Below, in pieces: positions 50,199-59,328 of a stretch of 60,365 nucleotides of DNA (within the stretch, counting starts at the first letter, position 1; each line of letters begins with the position of its first letter). Under the pieces are notes generated by a model that searched no databases, had not been told where the DNA came from, and saw only the letters and a list, made by a program, of their open reading frames with translations. Both the position numbers and the translations under genes were made by a program. Source of the stretch: a virus. The DNA lies in IMG/VR virus record IMGVR_UViG_3300009786_000013, positions 1 to 60,365 of that record, one strand, 5' to 3'.

Positions 50199-51299
50199 AT
50201 GATCGACATCACCGCCCTTCGCAAGGCATTGGAACCCATTGGAACCCGGAATGTCCCCGAGGTTTCATTCGACTTCAACGGGACGCTCATCGTCCTCATG
50301 CCCCTGCGCCCAGCCGAAGAGGTCGCCGTCCAGAAGTGGGCTGCCGCTGCGGTCATGGACGATGACGAGGGGACCACCACCTCTGGTGTGGAGTATCTCG
50401 ACCGGTTCAAGTTCGGATGCCTCGGGTTCTCCGTCACACGCGTCGGAAGCATGGATCTGCGGCATGTGGAGCATGTGGAGACGGGGGAGATTCTCCCCAA
50501 CGGGACGGCTGTAAAGGTCACCAAGGATCATGCCGTACGCGACATCATCGCTGGATGGCCCCGCCCGGTCCTGGATGCCCTCTTCAAGAAGTTCACCGAG
50601 ATGATGGAGCGGTACGAGTTGGAGGCCGACAAGATGGTTTCCTATGACCCCGTTGACAAGGAGGCCGAGATCGCCCGCCTTGAGGAGAAGATCGGCAGGC
50701 TCCGTAACTCTGCGCCCACAAATCCTGTTTCTGAAGCCGTTGCCGAAGTCGCTACCGCAAAGGAAGCGGTCGATGCCGTCAAGTCCGCGGTCGAGTCTGC
50801 GGTCAAGTCCGCTGAACCTCTTACGGAATCGTCTGACCCCGTAGGTGCAGAGCGTTCTCCTGTGATCCCATCCTCGGCACAACCCGTGCAGAGGGAGACC
50901 CCCGTTGAGTCGGAAACTGTGGATTTCGCGGCCCCCTTTGTGGAGGAGTCAGAGGATCCAGAGGAGAAAGAAGCCTCCAAATCCGTCAACCCAGGGTTCA
51001 TCGACAAGGATGATGAGTCAGCTCTTGGTGAAGAGGCCGCCAGGATCAGTGAGATCCGCAAGAGGGCTGGGATGAAGACGGCGAAGGCAGCTGCACAGGC
51101 TTCCCGGGTCGGGCGGGTCGTTGCCCCGCACCATGCAGCTCGTGAGACAGCCAGTGAGACAGGGGGGGATGTAAAGGACGGAATCCCCGTGTTCAGGCCA
51201 CCCACGCAGGAGATTTCCGGAAGGGAGGCCACCCACGCAGAAGAGGCATCCCACAGCTCCAGCACGGAGAACCCAAAGTTCCGTCCTCCTGGGAGATAG
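50199..51299 (+). CDS. Putative tail assembly chaperone
   Basis: A 366-aa protein. Residues 1-160 are folded (FNGTLIVLMPLRPAEEVAV, then VRDIIAGWPRPVLDALFKKF), similar in plan to tail assembly chaperones that bind the tape measure; the rest is disordered and rich in Ala, Ser, Glu and Lys. Such genes lie between tube and tape measure and are often expressed as a short and an extended form. Here the next gene is in the same reading frame, separated only by TAG-CCT, so readthrough rather than frameshifting could extend it. The call is positional. Confidence 0.6.
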   Translation: MIDITALRKALEPIGTRNVPEVSFDFNGTLIVLMPLRPAEEVAVQKWAAAAVMDDDEGTTTSGVEYLDRFKFGCLGFSVTRVGSMDLRHVEHVETGEILPNGTAVKVTKDHAVRDIIAGWPRPVLDALFKKFTEMMERYELEADKMVSYDPVDKEAEIARLEEKIGRLRNSAPTNPVSEAVAEVATAKEAVDAVKSAVESAVKSAEPLTESSDPVGAERSPVIPSSAQPVQRETPVESETVDFAAPFVEESEDPEEKEASKSVNPGFIDKDDESALGEEAARISEIRKRAGMKTAKAAAQASRVGRVVAPHHAARETASETGGDVKDGIPVFRPPTQEISGREATHAEEASHSSSTENPKFRPPGR

Positions 51300-51302
51300 C
51301 CT

Positions 51303-52532
51303 ATGGCGACCCTTCCCGCCACGACTCCTGAACAGCGTAGCGGGTTGTGGGGAGATGTTAGAGAACTGATCTCTCCAGGCTTTCTGACTCATAGGGTTGA
51401 ACTCGATGGCGTCAGGATCTGCATTCGACCTCCACACCCATCGGATCTCTTCATGGTGGGCGCTGCAGCAGATGTAGACTCCCCAGAGTGGCTCGAGGAC
51501 ATAATATCTCGGTGCATCTGGATGGTGGACGGCATCAATCTACTAGGGGATAGAGGGATTCTCCCCACCGTGCGTGCCGTCGTTCGTGCCCTTCCCGTTC
51601 CTGCCCGAGCATCTCTATTCTATGCCGTTCTCGGCCTCTTCTACCGATCCCGGAGAGCTCATTCAGCGGTTTACGCTTACTGCTACGAGAATGATTCCCG
51701 GAATCTCTGGCGCAGCCTTGGAAAGCAGTGGCCCGTGGGCGACCACATCACGGGAGTCCCCGGATCCGCATCCCTCGGTCCCAATCATGTCCAAATAGTT
51801 TGGTCAATGTGGAACGATGCGGAGGACGACAGGTTGCAGGATCAGTATCAGTGGGCACTGACCAAGAACTCGATGGGAGTTCATGCCCCGAAAGGCATCA
51901 AGAAGGTCGATGCCTCCGATAAGAAGGAGGCTGAAAGGGTAGAGAAAGACCGTCAGAGGGTTCTCGACAAGCACTTCTACATGATTACGGGTGTGATCGA
52001 CGATTTAGGGAAACTCGTGGGCGGCCAGGAAGCACTCAAGGGAGAGCTCACTTCGGCGCATACAGCCGATGAGCTTGCGGACGAGATGCGCCGTTGGGTC
52101 GCAGGCGATGACGATCATCACGATACGGTTGTCCGTCAGTATAAGGACCGCATCCGCCAGAACATGGTGGTCGAGGCAGAACGGCAGCGTGTGAATCTCG
52201 AGAATCTCCGTCGCGAGGCGGAACTGCGATCCGAGGAGTATGGCGGTGTCCCCGCACCTATCATTGGGTACACGCTCGAGCAGGTGCGGAATCTCATGGA
52301 GGAGAAGGGCACAACCCCGACTGGGGGGCGGGTGATCCACTCCCCCAGTGGTAGGAACAGGACCTATGACAAGTGGGTCGATAATGAACCTGGCGCAGGG
52401 GCATTGGACCCATCCAGTGGGGAACTGCGAGTGACTGGGACGATCCCCAAGCCCACCCCCAAGACTCCTGACAACAGGACGCTCAATGAGCGGATCGCCG
52501 CCAGACAACCCCGCACGGAGGGTGACGACTGA
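51303..52532 (+). CDS. Putative second tail assembly chaperone
   Basis: A 409-aa protein in the same frame as the preceding gene, three bases after its stop, with its own GGGAG site at 51290. The N-terminal 180 residues are folded (GFLTHRVELDGVRICIRPP, then ALPVPARASLFYAVLGLFYR), followed by helical charged segments (KKEAERVEKDRQRVLDKHF, DRIRQNMVVEAERQRVNLE) and a disordered Pro-rich tail. Its position ahead of the tape measure and its size fit a chaperone or tape-binding protein. Overlaps the tape measure start (TGATG). Confidence 0.58.
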   Translation: MATLPATTPEQRSGLWGDVRELISPGFLTHRVELDGVRICIRPPHPSDLFMVGAAADVDSPEWLEDIISRCIWMVDGINLLGDRGILPTVRAVVRALPVPARASLFYAVLGLFYRSRRAHSAVYAYCYENDSRNLWRSLGKQWPVGDHITGVPGSASLGPNHVQIVWSMWNDAEDDRLQDQYQWALTKNSMGVHAPKGIKKVDASDKKEAERVEKDRQRVLDKHFYMITGVIDDLGKLVGGQEALKGELTSAHTADELADEMRRWVAGDDDHHDTVVRQYKDRIRQNMVVEAERQRVNLENLRREAELRSEEYGGVPAPIIGYTLEQVRNLMEEKGTTPTGGRVIHSPSGRNRTYDKWVDNEPGAGALDPSSGELRVTGTIPKPTPKTPDNRTLNERIAARQPRTEGDD

Positions 52533-55500
52533 TGTCTACCGTACTCGATGTCATTCTACGGGCTCAGGTTCAAGGCCTTGACGACTTCACCAAGAACCTC
52601 CGCTCGGCTGCGGAGGAGTCGTTCGATCTCGACTACTCCAGACTTGAAAAGGGTTTCAAGAAGGCGGGGGACCAGTTCACCAAGATGATGAAGCAGGCGG
52701 TGGACCTGGACATCAAGTTCGACGTCTCCAGCCTCCGCACCCTCAAGCGGGAGTACACCTCCCAGATGGGGGCCGCCGCTGTGGAGGTTGCCAACCTTGA
52801 GAGGAAACTCAAGGAGGGGAACCTTGACGCTCTTGGGAAGCGGGCGGCCAAGGCCGCAGTCCAGACGCAGAAGTTGGCGATGAAGGAGGCCCAGAAAAGG
52901 TTCGATAAGGAGATCAAGACACAGTCCCGGGTGCTCGACATGGCCACCCAGCACGTTGAAATGGTCAAGAAGGGCTACTCCGAGGCCGCCTCCGAGCTCT
53001 CCGACGGGTTCTCGGACGCTGTCGGGGATCTTTCGTCAGCTCTACAGAGTGGGGACCTCGGCGGCATGCTCAAGGGTCTCGGGAAGAGTGCGAAGGGGAT
53101 GGGCGGCAAGATGGAGGGCAAAGCTGCTGCAGCTGGCCCGCAGGCCGGCGGCATGACGAAGATGCTGGGCGGCATCGGCAAACTTATGGGCAAACTCGGG
53201 CCCGCCCTGATGGCAGTCGGTGCCATCGCTGGTGCATTCATGATGGTGGCTAAACTGATCATGGACGCTGACGACAAGGTGAAGGAGTTCAACAAGGAGC
53301 TCGTGGACAGCGTGGGTGGGGCTACCCTGCTGGCCTCCCAGTTCGGGGATGTGGGGAAGTCGATGAAGTCCGTGCGGGACTTCGCCCGAGGGCTCAAGTC
53401 CCAATGGTCCCTGAAGGCTATGGACAAGGAGCTCGTCGGCATCATTGGAGGCTTCGACGAGGCCGGTCACACCATGAACGAGATGACCAATGATCTCGAG
53501 GATATGACGTCTGCGGCGGCCGACTTCTCACACAACATGGAGATCGCCCTCACCTATTCAAGGCTTCTCGGGATCGATTCCAAGCAGATGGCTACCGACA
53601 TGGGGACCTATATGGAGGAACTCGGTCTGACCATCGACGGTGTTGCGGCCCGGTTCTCCTCCGTTACGAGGGCCGCCATGGATTCTGGGTTCGGGGTCAA
53701 GCGGTTCTATTCGATGGTCCTACAGGCCACCTCCGGGATGAGCATGTACAACGTGCGCCTCGAGGAGGCCTCCGGGCTCCTCATCCGCATCGGGAAGATT
53801 CTGGGGTCCAAGGTCGGCGGGGAGTTCATGTCCAAGCTCGGCAAGGGGTTCGTCGATGAGTCCATGGTGGACCGCTACAAGCGGGTCATGCTCACCGGGA
53901 CCAAGCGCATGAAGGGCATCTTCATGCGCTCCGCCGAGGACACCGCCCTGGACTTCACGGGGAAACTCGCCGACAAACTCAAGGGCAACAAGGAGCTCCA
54001 ATCCGCCCTCACGGATGCCATGTCGGATGTGAAGGGGGCCGGGGGGGCCATCAAAACGCTCGGTGGGGGCGGGGCACTCGGTAAGGAGGATCGGGCTGCA
54101 CTTATCAAGAGTCTGGGCTCAATGACTGACAAGCAGCAGGCGGTCATGCTGGCGAAGATCCGGGGCCAGGACGCCGACCTTGCGCGCGAGCTGGACAAAC
54201 TCGTCGATGTGTCCCGCGGGGCGACCGGCAAGCAGGGCGACCTTGTGAAGCACCTCGACTCCCTCGATATGGGCGGCAAGCTGAACGCCCTGATGAACTC
54301 GGCCAAGGGTCTGTTCGGGAAGGAGCTGTACCAGCTCAGTGCCAAGCAGCTCGCCGCCGTGGAGTCCGCAACGGGCTTGTCCGGCGAGGCCCTGAAGGAG
54401 ATGATGCAGATCAGCAAGGGCTTGGACGGCCAGTGGTCGATGCTCAAGAGCCTCAAGGGGAAGCAGGTGCAGGACCCCTTGGACGCCACGAAGAAGATCG
54501 CCCAGGAGTATGCGGGCAAGAGCGCCGAGGAGATCAAGAAGGCCCAGGCTGCGCAGGTCAAGTCCTCAGGGGCATACATGACCAAGACGGGGGACATTGT
54601 CGCCGCCAAGATCGACAAGGAGGGTGCCATTATCGCCGAGTCCATGACCCCCCTGAAGAACCTGGGCGACTATGTGCAGTCATCAGGGGACACATACGCT
54701 GGATCCATGGGTGATCAGGTGGCAGAGGACATCGAGTTGGCCCGGGAGATTGCCGACAACACCTGGAAGACGTCCAACGCCCTCGAGATGGGGGTCACCT
54801 GGTTCCTCGAGCGCATCTACGATGTGTGCCAGGGCATCTTGAAGTGGGTCATGCCCGGGATGTCGGAGGACGAGAGGGAGAACCGTGGCGAGGCGGTCAA
54901 GAACCTGGATGCGGTCGCGAAGGATCTTCGGGAGAAGAAGAATGACATGCGGATGGAAATCCGTGGAGAGCAGAAGAAACTGAAGAAGGAGACCGACCCC
55001 GCCAAGAGGGATGTCATCAAACTGAACCTGGAGAAGATGACGGAGGAGATGGAGAAGATGGACTTCCTGTCGAAGACATATCAGAAGGCAGGGAGAGACG
55101 CGTCCAATGACGACAAGTCCGGCAACTACGGCATATTCGGATGGTTCGGGTCGGACAGGTCCACGGAGGACTTTGAGAAGACGGCCATGACCAAGGCCGC
55201 CACCGACGATGAAACGAAGCTGCGGGCGCAGAAGACCATGCCGACGACGATGACGAGGGTGGCACACGAAGCGGAGATTGCTTTCACCGCAAGCGAGAGG
55301 GATTCATCGACGAAGGCACTGGAGGACGCCATCAACGGCCTCCTCGCTGACAAGGATCGGGGGCGGACTGGCAAACTCACCGAGAAGGAGCTCGCAAAAG
55401 CGGTTGTTACAGCGAACAATACGATCAAGGCCAACGTTGGCGAGGGTAGATACGACGACGCGAAGATCAAGTTCAAGGGCAGCACTAAGAAGTATGGGGG

Positions 55501-56608
55501 CAAGGGGGGAGGCCATTCGTACAACCCTGCGCAGCTCAACATCGGGCAAACAGACATATCCCCGCAGATCCTCTCAAACGAGGAGGTCACTGAGACCGAG
55601 ACGCGATTCCGGTTGAAGCCAGGCGCCCAAATGGCCGCCAAGAACAGAAATCCATCAGGTAAGGGGGGCTTTACAATGAAGTCGAGAGCGGAGAACCCCG
55701 AGCTCTACGAGAGTTACCAGCATTCGGAGACCTCGAAGCAGAGTACGTTCGACCCCGAGAAGCTCGGTAAGTCCATCGAGGTGATCAGGGAGGCCGAAAT
55801 CCAGGCGGCGCAGGAGAAGGCACTCCAGGCCACAATAGGTTCTATGGTAGGAGACACCTCCGCCATCGCAGAGGGGATCCGCAAAGAGGGCGAGGCACGG
55901 AAGGTGGAGATTGCCCGTCTCAAGACGGTGCAGACTGCCACCGAGAAGCTCGAGAAGGGCGAATACGCCGTCGCCTACGCCAAGGAATATGTAAAGGCCA
56001 TCAAGAAGGAGAAGGCACTGGACGTCGCAAGGGCGGCAGGTCTTACAGGGCGCTCGGCAGAGGTAGCAGCGGACGCCCTCGTCGCTGGCAAGGCCCCCGC
56101 AAACGTCGTTGCGGGCCTGAAGGGGACCCGAACCCGGAAGAAGGCCGACGGCAGCGGCAGCGAAACAGTTAGGAAGACGGCGGGTATGGAGGGCATTCTC
56201 GGCTCCGAGTTTGGAAAACTGTGGAGTAAGATCGAAGCGGGCCGCGCCAAAGACTTCCTGTATGTGGCGGGCGAGGGGGTCACGCACATCCCTGAAACGA
56301 CCCAGATGATCGGGGTCGATCAGAGGGACACGATCAAGAGGGGACTCGATGCCGACGGGAAGGCGACCCTGATGGGGAGTTACTCCGGCAGCCCCGCCAA
56401 CCGGGCCCTGGCCGGGGGAGGTGTCAACCGGGGCGTCTCGGGCCCCGCCAGTGGCGCACCGGGCGCACCGGGTGCATCTGGCGCATCTGGCGCCGTCTCC
56501 ATCCACGTACGCAACGACACGGACGCCAGGCGCCTCGTCAAGCTCATCCAGACGACTGTGGGAGCGATGAACGGCGGTGGCACGGGTAGGCGAAGGGGGA
56601 AGGCATAG
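52532..56608 (+). CDS. Tape measure protein
   Basis: A 1358-aa protein that sets tail length. It begins like other tape measures (LRAQVQGLDDFTKNLRSA), continues with long helices, has a hydrophobic segment (PALMAVGAIAGAFMMVAKLI, about residues 222-241) that may insert in the host membrane, long coiled coils (about 800-870, KKLKKETDPAKRDVIKLNLE) and a Gly/Ala/Pro-rich tail. Taking about 0.15 nm per residue, it would span a tail near 200 nm, a family-based estimate. A short segment GEGVTHIPETTQMIGVDQRD near residue 1247 recalls the C-terminus of other tape measures. Confidence 0.85.
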   Translation: MSTVLDVILRAQVQGLDDFTKNLRSAAEESFDLDYSRLEKGFKKAGDQFTKMMKQAVDLDIKFDVSSLRTLKREYTSQMGAAAVEVANLERKLKEGNLDALGKRAAKAAVQTQKLAMKEAQKRFDKEIKTQSRVLDMATQHVEMVKKGYSEAASELSDGFSDAVGDLSSALQSGDLGGMLKGLGKSAKGMGGKMEGKAAAAGPQAGGMTKMLGGIGKLMGKLGPALMAVGAIAGAFMMVAKLIMDADDKVKEFNKELVDSVGGATLLASQFGDVGKSMKSVRDFARGLKSQWSLKAMDKELVGIIGGFDEAGHTMNEMTNDLEDMTSAAADFSHNMEIALTYSRLLGIDSKQMATDMGTYMEELGLTIDGVAARFSSVTRAAMDSGFGVKRFYSMVLQATSGMSMYNVRLEEASGLLIRIGKILGSKVGGEFMSKLGKGFVDESMVDRYKRVMLTGTKRMKGIFMRSAEDTALDFTGKLADKLKGNKELQSALTDAMSDVKGAGGAIKTLGGGGALGKEDRAALIKSLGSMTDKQQAVMLAKIRGQDADLARELDKLVDVSRGATGKQGDLVKHLDSLDMGGKLNALMNSAKGLFGKELYQLSAKQLAAVESATGLSGEALKEMMQISKGLDGQWSMLKSLKGKQVQDPLDATKKIAQEYAGKSAEEIKKAQAAQVKSSGAYMTKTGDIVAAKIDKEGAIIAESMTPLKNLGDYVQSSGDTYAGSMGDQVAEDIELAREIADNTWKTSNALEMGVTWFLERIYDVCQGILKWVMPGMSEDERENRGEAVKNLDAVAKDLREKKNDMRMEIRGEQKKLKKETDPAKRDVIKLNLEKMTEEMEKMDFLSKTYQKAGRDASNDDKSGNYGIFGWFGSDRSTEDFEKTAMTKAATDDETKLRAQKTMPTTMTRVAHEAEIAFTASERDSSTKALEDAINGLLADKDRGRTGKLTEKELAKAVVTANNTIKANVGEGRYDDAKIKFKGSTKKYGGKGGGHSYNPAQLNIGQTDISPQILSNEEVTETETRFRLKPGAQMAAKNRNPSGKGGFTMKSRAENPELYESYQHSETSKQSTFDPEKLGKSIEVIREAEIQAAQEKALQATIGSMVGDTSAIAEGIRKEGEARKVEIARLKTVQTATEKLEKGEYAVAYAKEYVKAIKKEKALDVARAAGLTGRSAEVAADALVAGKAPANVVAGLKGTRTRKKADGSGSETVRKTAGMEGILGSEFGKLWSKIEAGRAKDFLYVAGEGVTHIPETTQMIGVDQRDTIKRGLDADGKATLMGSYSGSPANRALAGGGVNRGVSGPASGAPGAPGASGASGAVSIHVRNDTDARRLVKLIQTTVGAMNGGGTGRRRGKA

Positions 56609-57289
56609 ATGGCTGATTTCGCAGATGCCATCAAGTCCGCCTTCTATTCGGCGGAGGACGCTGACAACGGCATGGGCGTGCGCCCTGTCATATTCGATGT
56701 CATATCCCCGGACGGGGAGACCAGCCTCCTCCCTGACGACCTGAAGATGGTCCTGCACGTCAACCCCAGCTCCCTGCAGGTCACCTACGAGAAGCTGATC
56801 GAGCGCATCCAGACGTTGGGTGGGTGGGTGGAGCAGCACTGGGGCGACGGAGCTGTGAACCTCACCCTCGAGATGGCGACGGGCGGGTTCATGCGACTCG
56901 GATCCGGCCTGTCGAACGTCACGGGTCCCAACCAATCCAACGCTGTCATCGCTCCAGTGAGTGAACAAGCTATGGATCTCGGCGGAACCCGGAGGGAAAC
57001 GATAGCCTACGACAAGTATTTGGACATGCTGGCACTGTTCCACCACAACGGATCGATCTACGACTCCCGCGGGGCCATCGCCATGCAGGGCATGATCAAG
57101 ATCACCTTCGACGGCATGTCGTGGTTCGGGTGGTTCAACTCCTTCTCCGTACAGGAGGAGGCTGACAAGCCTTACCAGTTCTCCCTCTCCGCAGCCTTCA
57201 CCGTGCAGCGGGAGGTCTTCGAGCTCCGCACGTTCCCAGCTCTCGGCGACAACTGGGCAGACGGGTTCAAGCCCAGCGGGGGTGTGTGA
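56609..57289 (+). CDS. Baseplate / tail-base component (paralogue A)
   Basis: A 226-aa protein directly after the tape measure. It carries a core made of VLHVNPSSLQVTYEKLIERI (about residues 49-68), a central strand region (AVNLTLEMATGGFMRL) and MSWFGWFNSFSVQEEADK (about 170-187). The same core is found, longer, in the next gene (LLINPSSMNIQYQKLQQF), so the two are paralogues. Proteins of this plan sit at the tail base in contractile systems. Overlaps the next start. Confidence 0.7.
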   Translation: MADFADAIKSAFYSAEDADNGMGVRPVIFDVISPDGETSLLPDDLKMVLHVNPSSLQVTYEKLIERIQTLGGWVEQHWGDGAVNLTLEMATGGFMRLGSGLSNVTGPNQSNAVIAPVSEQAMDLGGTRRETIAYDKYLDMLALFHHNGSIYDSRGAIAMQGMIKITFDGMSWFGWFNSFSVQEEADKPYQFSLSAAFTVQREVFELRTFPALGDNWADGFKPSGGV

Positions 57290-59328
57290 TGGGGTGGCAA
57301 ACCGACAATGAAGCTGCGGTCAAGGCGGTCAAGGAGGCAAAGACCGTTCAGGAGGTGTCCAACGCCGTTCCGTGGCCCCCAGGGAGGGAGGATCACTACA
57401 ATGCCGGGTTCCTCATGCAGTACGGACCCGAGGATCTAGGGGGGAACGGATCGACCTGGTACGGATCCGAGGCCGCTGCACTCAAGGCGGCCCAGAAGGA
57501 GGCTCTTGCAGGGCTCGCAAAGGACGACGGGGATCGTGGATCTGAAGAATACTTCTTCAACACCGATTGGTCCAAGGCAACCGACTCGTACAGGACCGTG
57601 GTCTATCAAGGTAGGCCCCCGATGGAACTCGACTCATCCATCAAGACAACATCCATCGACTCGGCCTGGGACCTCGTGTCGCAGTACAGACATCAGCCCT
57701 CTGAGGTGTTCTCGAAGCTCTCCAATCAGCGCATAGACATGAACTTCTCGCCACAGCCGGGGCCGCCCATCTCCGGGGAGAACGCCTTCCTCCGGACCCT
57801 GTCCCCCTTCACCATCCGACTCCTCCCGCCGGAGGACATGATGGAGCAGGCATCCGCAACTACGACGGTCACGACCAGCTATGCCATCGCACAGGCAGCT
57901 GCGAACGCCGCCGGGTTCGGGTCTCCTGATCTCGGGTCTGACTCCCTGGCCAACGTCCAGGCGGCCACCGCCGGCATGGCGGCTACAGGGGCATTGAACA
58001 CGAAGAAGGCGGGCATCATGACTACGCACGACCTGGCTTCAATCTACAGCCAGGTCGCAGCCATGGCCATGACGCCCCCTCTCGTGCTGTTGATCAACCC
58101 CTCAAGCATGAACATCCAGTACCAGAAGCTCCAGCAGTTCCAGACGAGGACGCGGAATGGCTACATCTTCCAATCCTGGGGGGAGGCGCAACCGACCATC
58201 AGCTTCTCGGGCCGCATCGGGGCATTCTACGCATCGGAGAGCCTTTCGGAGTCGAGGGCATGGGCGAACTTCGGGTACACCCCCTGGGGGATCTTCCAAG
58301 GGGGTTACGGGGAAACATCCACATCCACGGGAGTCCAGGAAGCGTCCCGACGGGATTCGGCATCATTTCAGAACCTTATGGGGTTGTTCCAGGTCTACCG
58401 GAACAATGCCTACGTCCGGGACGGTGTGTCCGGATCTGGGGCCAACCACATGATCGGGATGGTCTGCATCGAGTATGACCAGTGGGCCTACTATGGCCAC
58501 TTCGGGAAGTTCGACCTCTCCTTCACGCAGGAGACCAACCTCGGAGGCATCAACTACAGCTTCGACTTCACATGCTCCCGAATCGAGGACAGGGCCACAT
58601 CCTCCTACCATGTGCGTCCTCTTGAATCCCCCCTCAACATACAGTCGGGCGGGAGTATGCTCGATGCGGCTGGGAACACGGATCCCGTGGCCGCCGCCCT
58701 TGCGGGCAACCAGGGAGACATGGAGGAACCCCGGTGGATGAAGGAGGGGTTCGCCTGGCCTGCCTACGAAACAACGAATCAGACGGAGACCGTCGTCGGG
58801 TACGGGTCCGAGTCCTGGGACAGCAAGATGGGCGGCAAGGGTTGGGAGGGGACTGGCCTCCCAGGGAAGACTGAATGGGATGCTGATGAAATGGACGAGC
58901 CTGTGCCTGATACGGAACCTGTGTCTTATTCTGATGATGAGGCCGGAGATTCCGCACAGTCCGTGGACGCGGTCCTGGCCCTTGTAGCCACCCTCGGGAT
59001 CGATGACACTGATGCCCTTGCGGAGATCACCGCCCTCCTTGAGATCCTCGCCACCCAGCAGCAGATCATCTCGGATCTTCCCTACCCGCCGGTGACCCCC
59101 GTGGATCTTGCCGCTGCCGAGACTGCAACGAGGGCTGCCGTTGCCGCAATCGACCAGATGATCGCAATCATATACACGCTCGACCCAGACCTCTCCCTGC
59201 TGGAGAGGTCGCAGGCGGTGTCGAAACTGGTGAAGGCCCGCAACAACCTCCGGGTGTATTGGGAGGCCATCAACCCAGGGGCGGTGACGGCCACAATAGA
59301 TCCGGGCGTGTCCGGGGTAGATTTCTAA
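57289..59328 (+). CDS. Baseplate / tail-base component (paralogue B)
   Basis: A 679-aa protein from ATG 57289 (a GTG three bases before is also in frame). Residues 1-120 are disordered and charged, then the paralogous core LLINPSSMNIQYQKLQQFQT (about residue 266), WGEAQPTISFSGRIGAFYA, ending with YYGHFGKFDLSFTQETNLGG (about 398-417). The last 200 residues are acidic linker and a helical segment. Given its size and paralogy to the preceding gene, it is likely a larger baseplate wedge or hub part. Confidence 0.7.
   Translation: MGWQTDNEAAVKAVKEAKTVQEVSNAVPWPPGREDHYNAGFLMQYGPEDLGGNGSTWYGSEAAALKAAQKEALAGLAKDDGDRGSEEYFFNTDWSKATDSYRTVVYQGRPPMELDSSIKTTSIDSAWDLVSQYRHQPSEVFSKLSNQRIDMNFSPQPGPPISGENAFLRTLSPFTIRLLPPEDMMEQASATTTVTTSYAIAQAAANAAGFGSPDLGSDSLANVQAATAGMAATGALNTKKAGIMTTHDLASIYSQVAAMAMTPPLVLLINPSSMNIQYQKLQQFQTRTRNGYIFQSWGEAQPTISFSGRIGAFYASESLSESRAWANFGYTPWGIFQGGYGETSTSTGVQEASRRDSASFQNLMGLFQVYRNNAYVRDGVSGSGANHMIGMVCIEYDQWAYYGHFGKFDLSFTQETNLGGINYSFDFTCSRIEDRATSSYHVRPLESPLNIQSGGSMLDAAGNTDPVAAALAGNQGDMEEPRWMKEGFAWPAYETTNQTETVVGYGSESWDSKMGGKGWEGTGLPGKTEWDADEMDEPVPDTEPVSYSDDEAGDSAQSVDAVLALVATLGIDDTDALAEITALLEILATQQQIISDLPYPPVTPVDLAAAETATRAAVAAIDQMIAIIYTLDPDLSLLERSQAVSKLVKARNNLRVYWEAINPGAVTATIDPGVSGVDF

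Noticed and set aside
52532-56608. Lytic or peptidase domain in the tape measure
   Set aside because: Searched by eye for lysozyme, transglycosylase and M23 motifs (for example HxH, or Glu near an S-rich helix) and saw none I would defend.
55655-57046. 463-residue minus-strand frame opposite the tape measure end
   Set aside because: Overlaps two plus-strand genes with clear homology patterns; long antisense frames are expected in GC-rich DNA.
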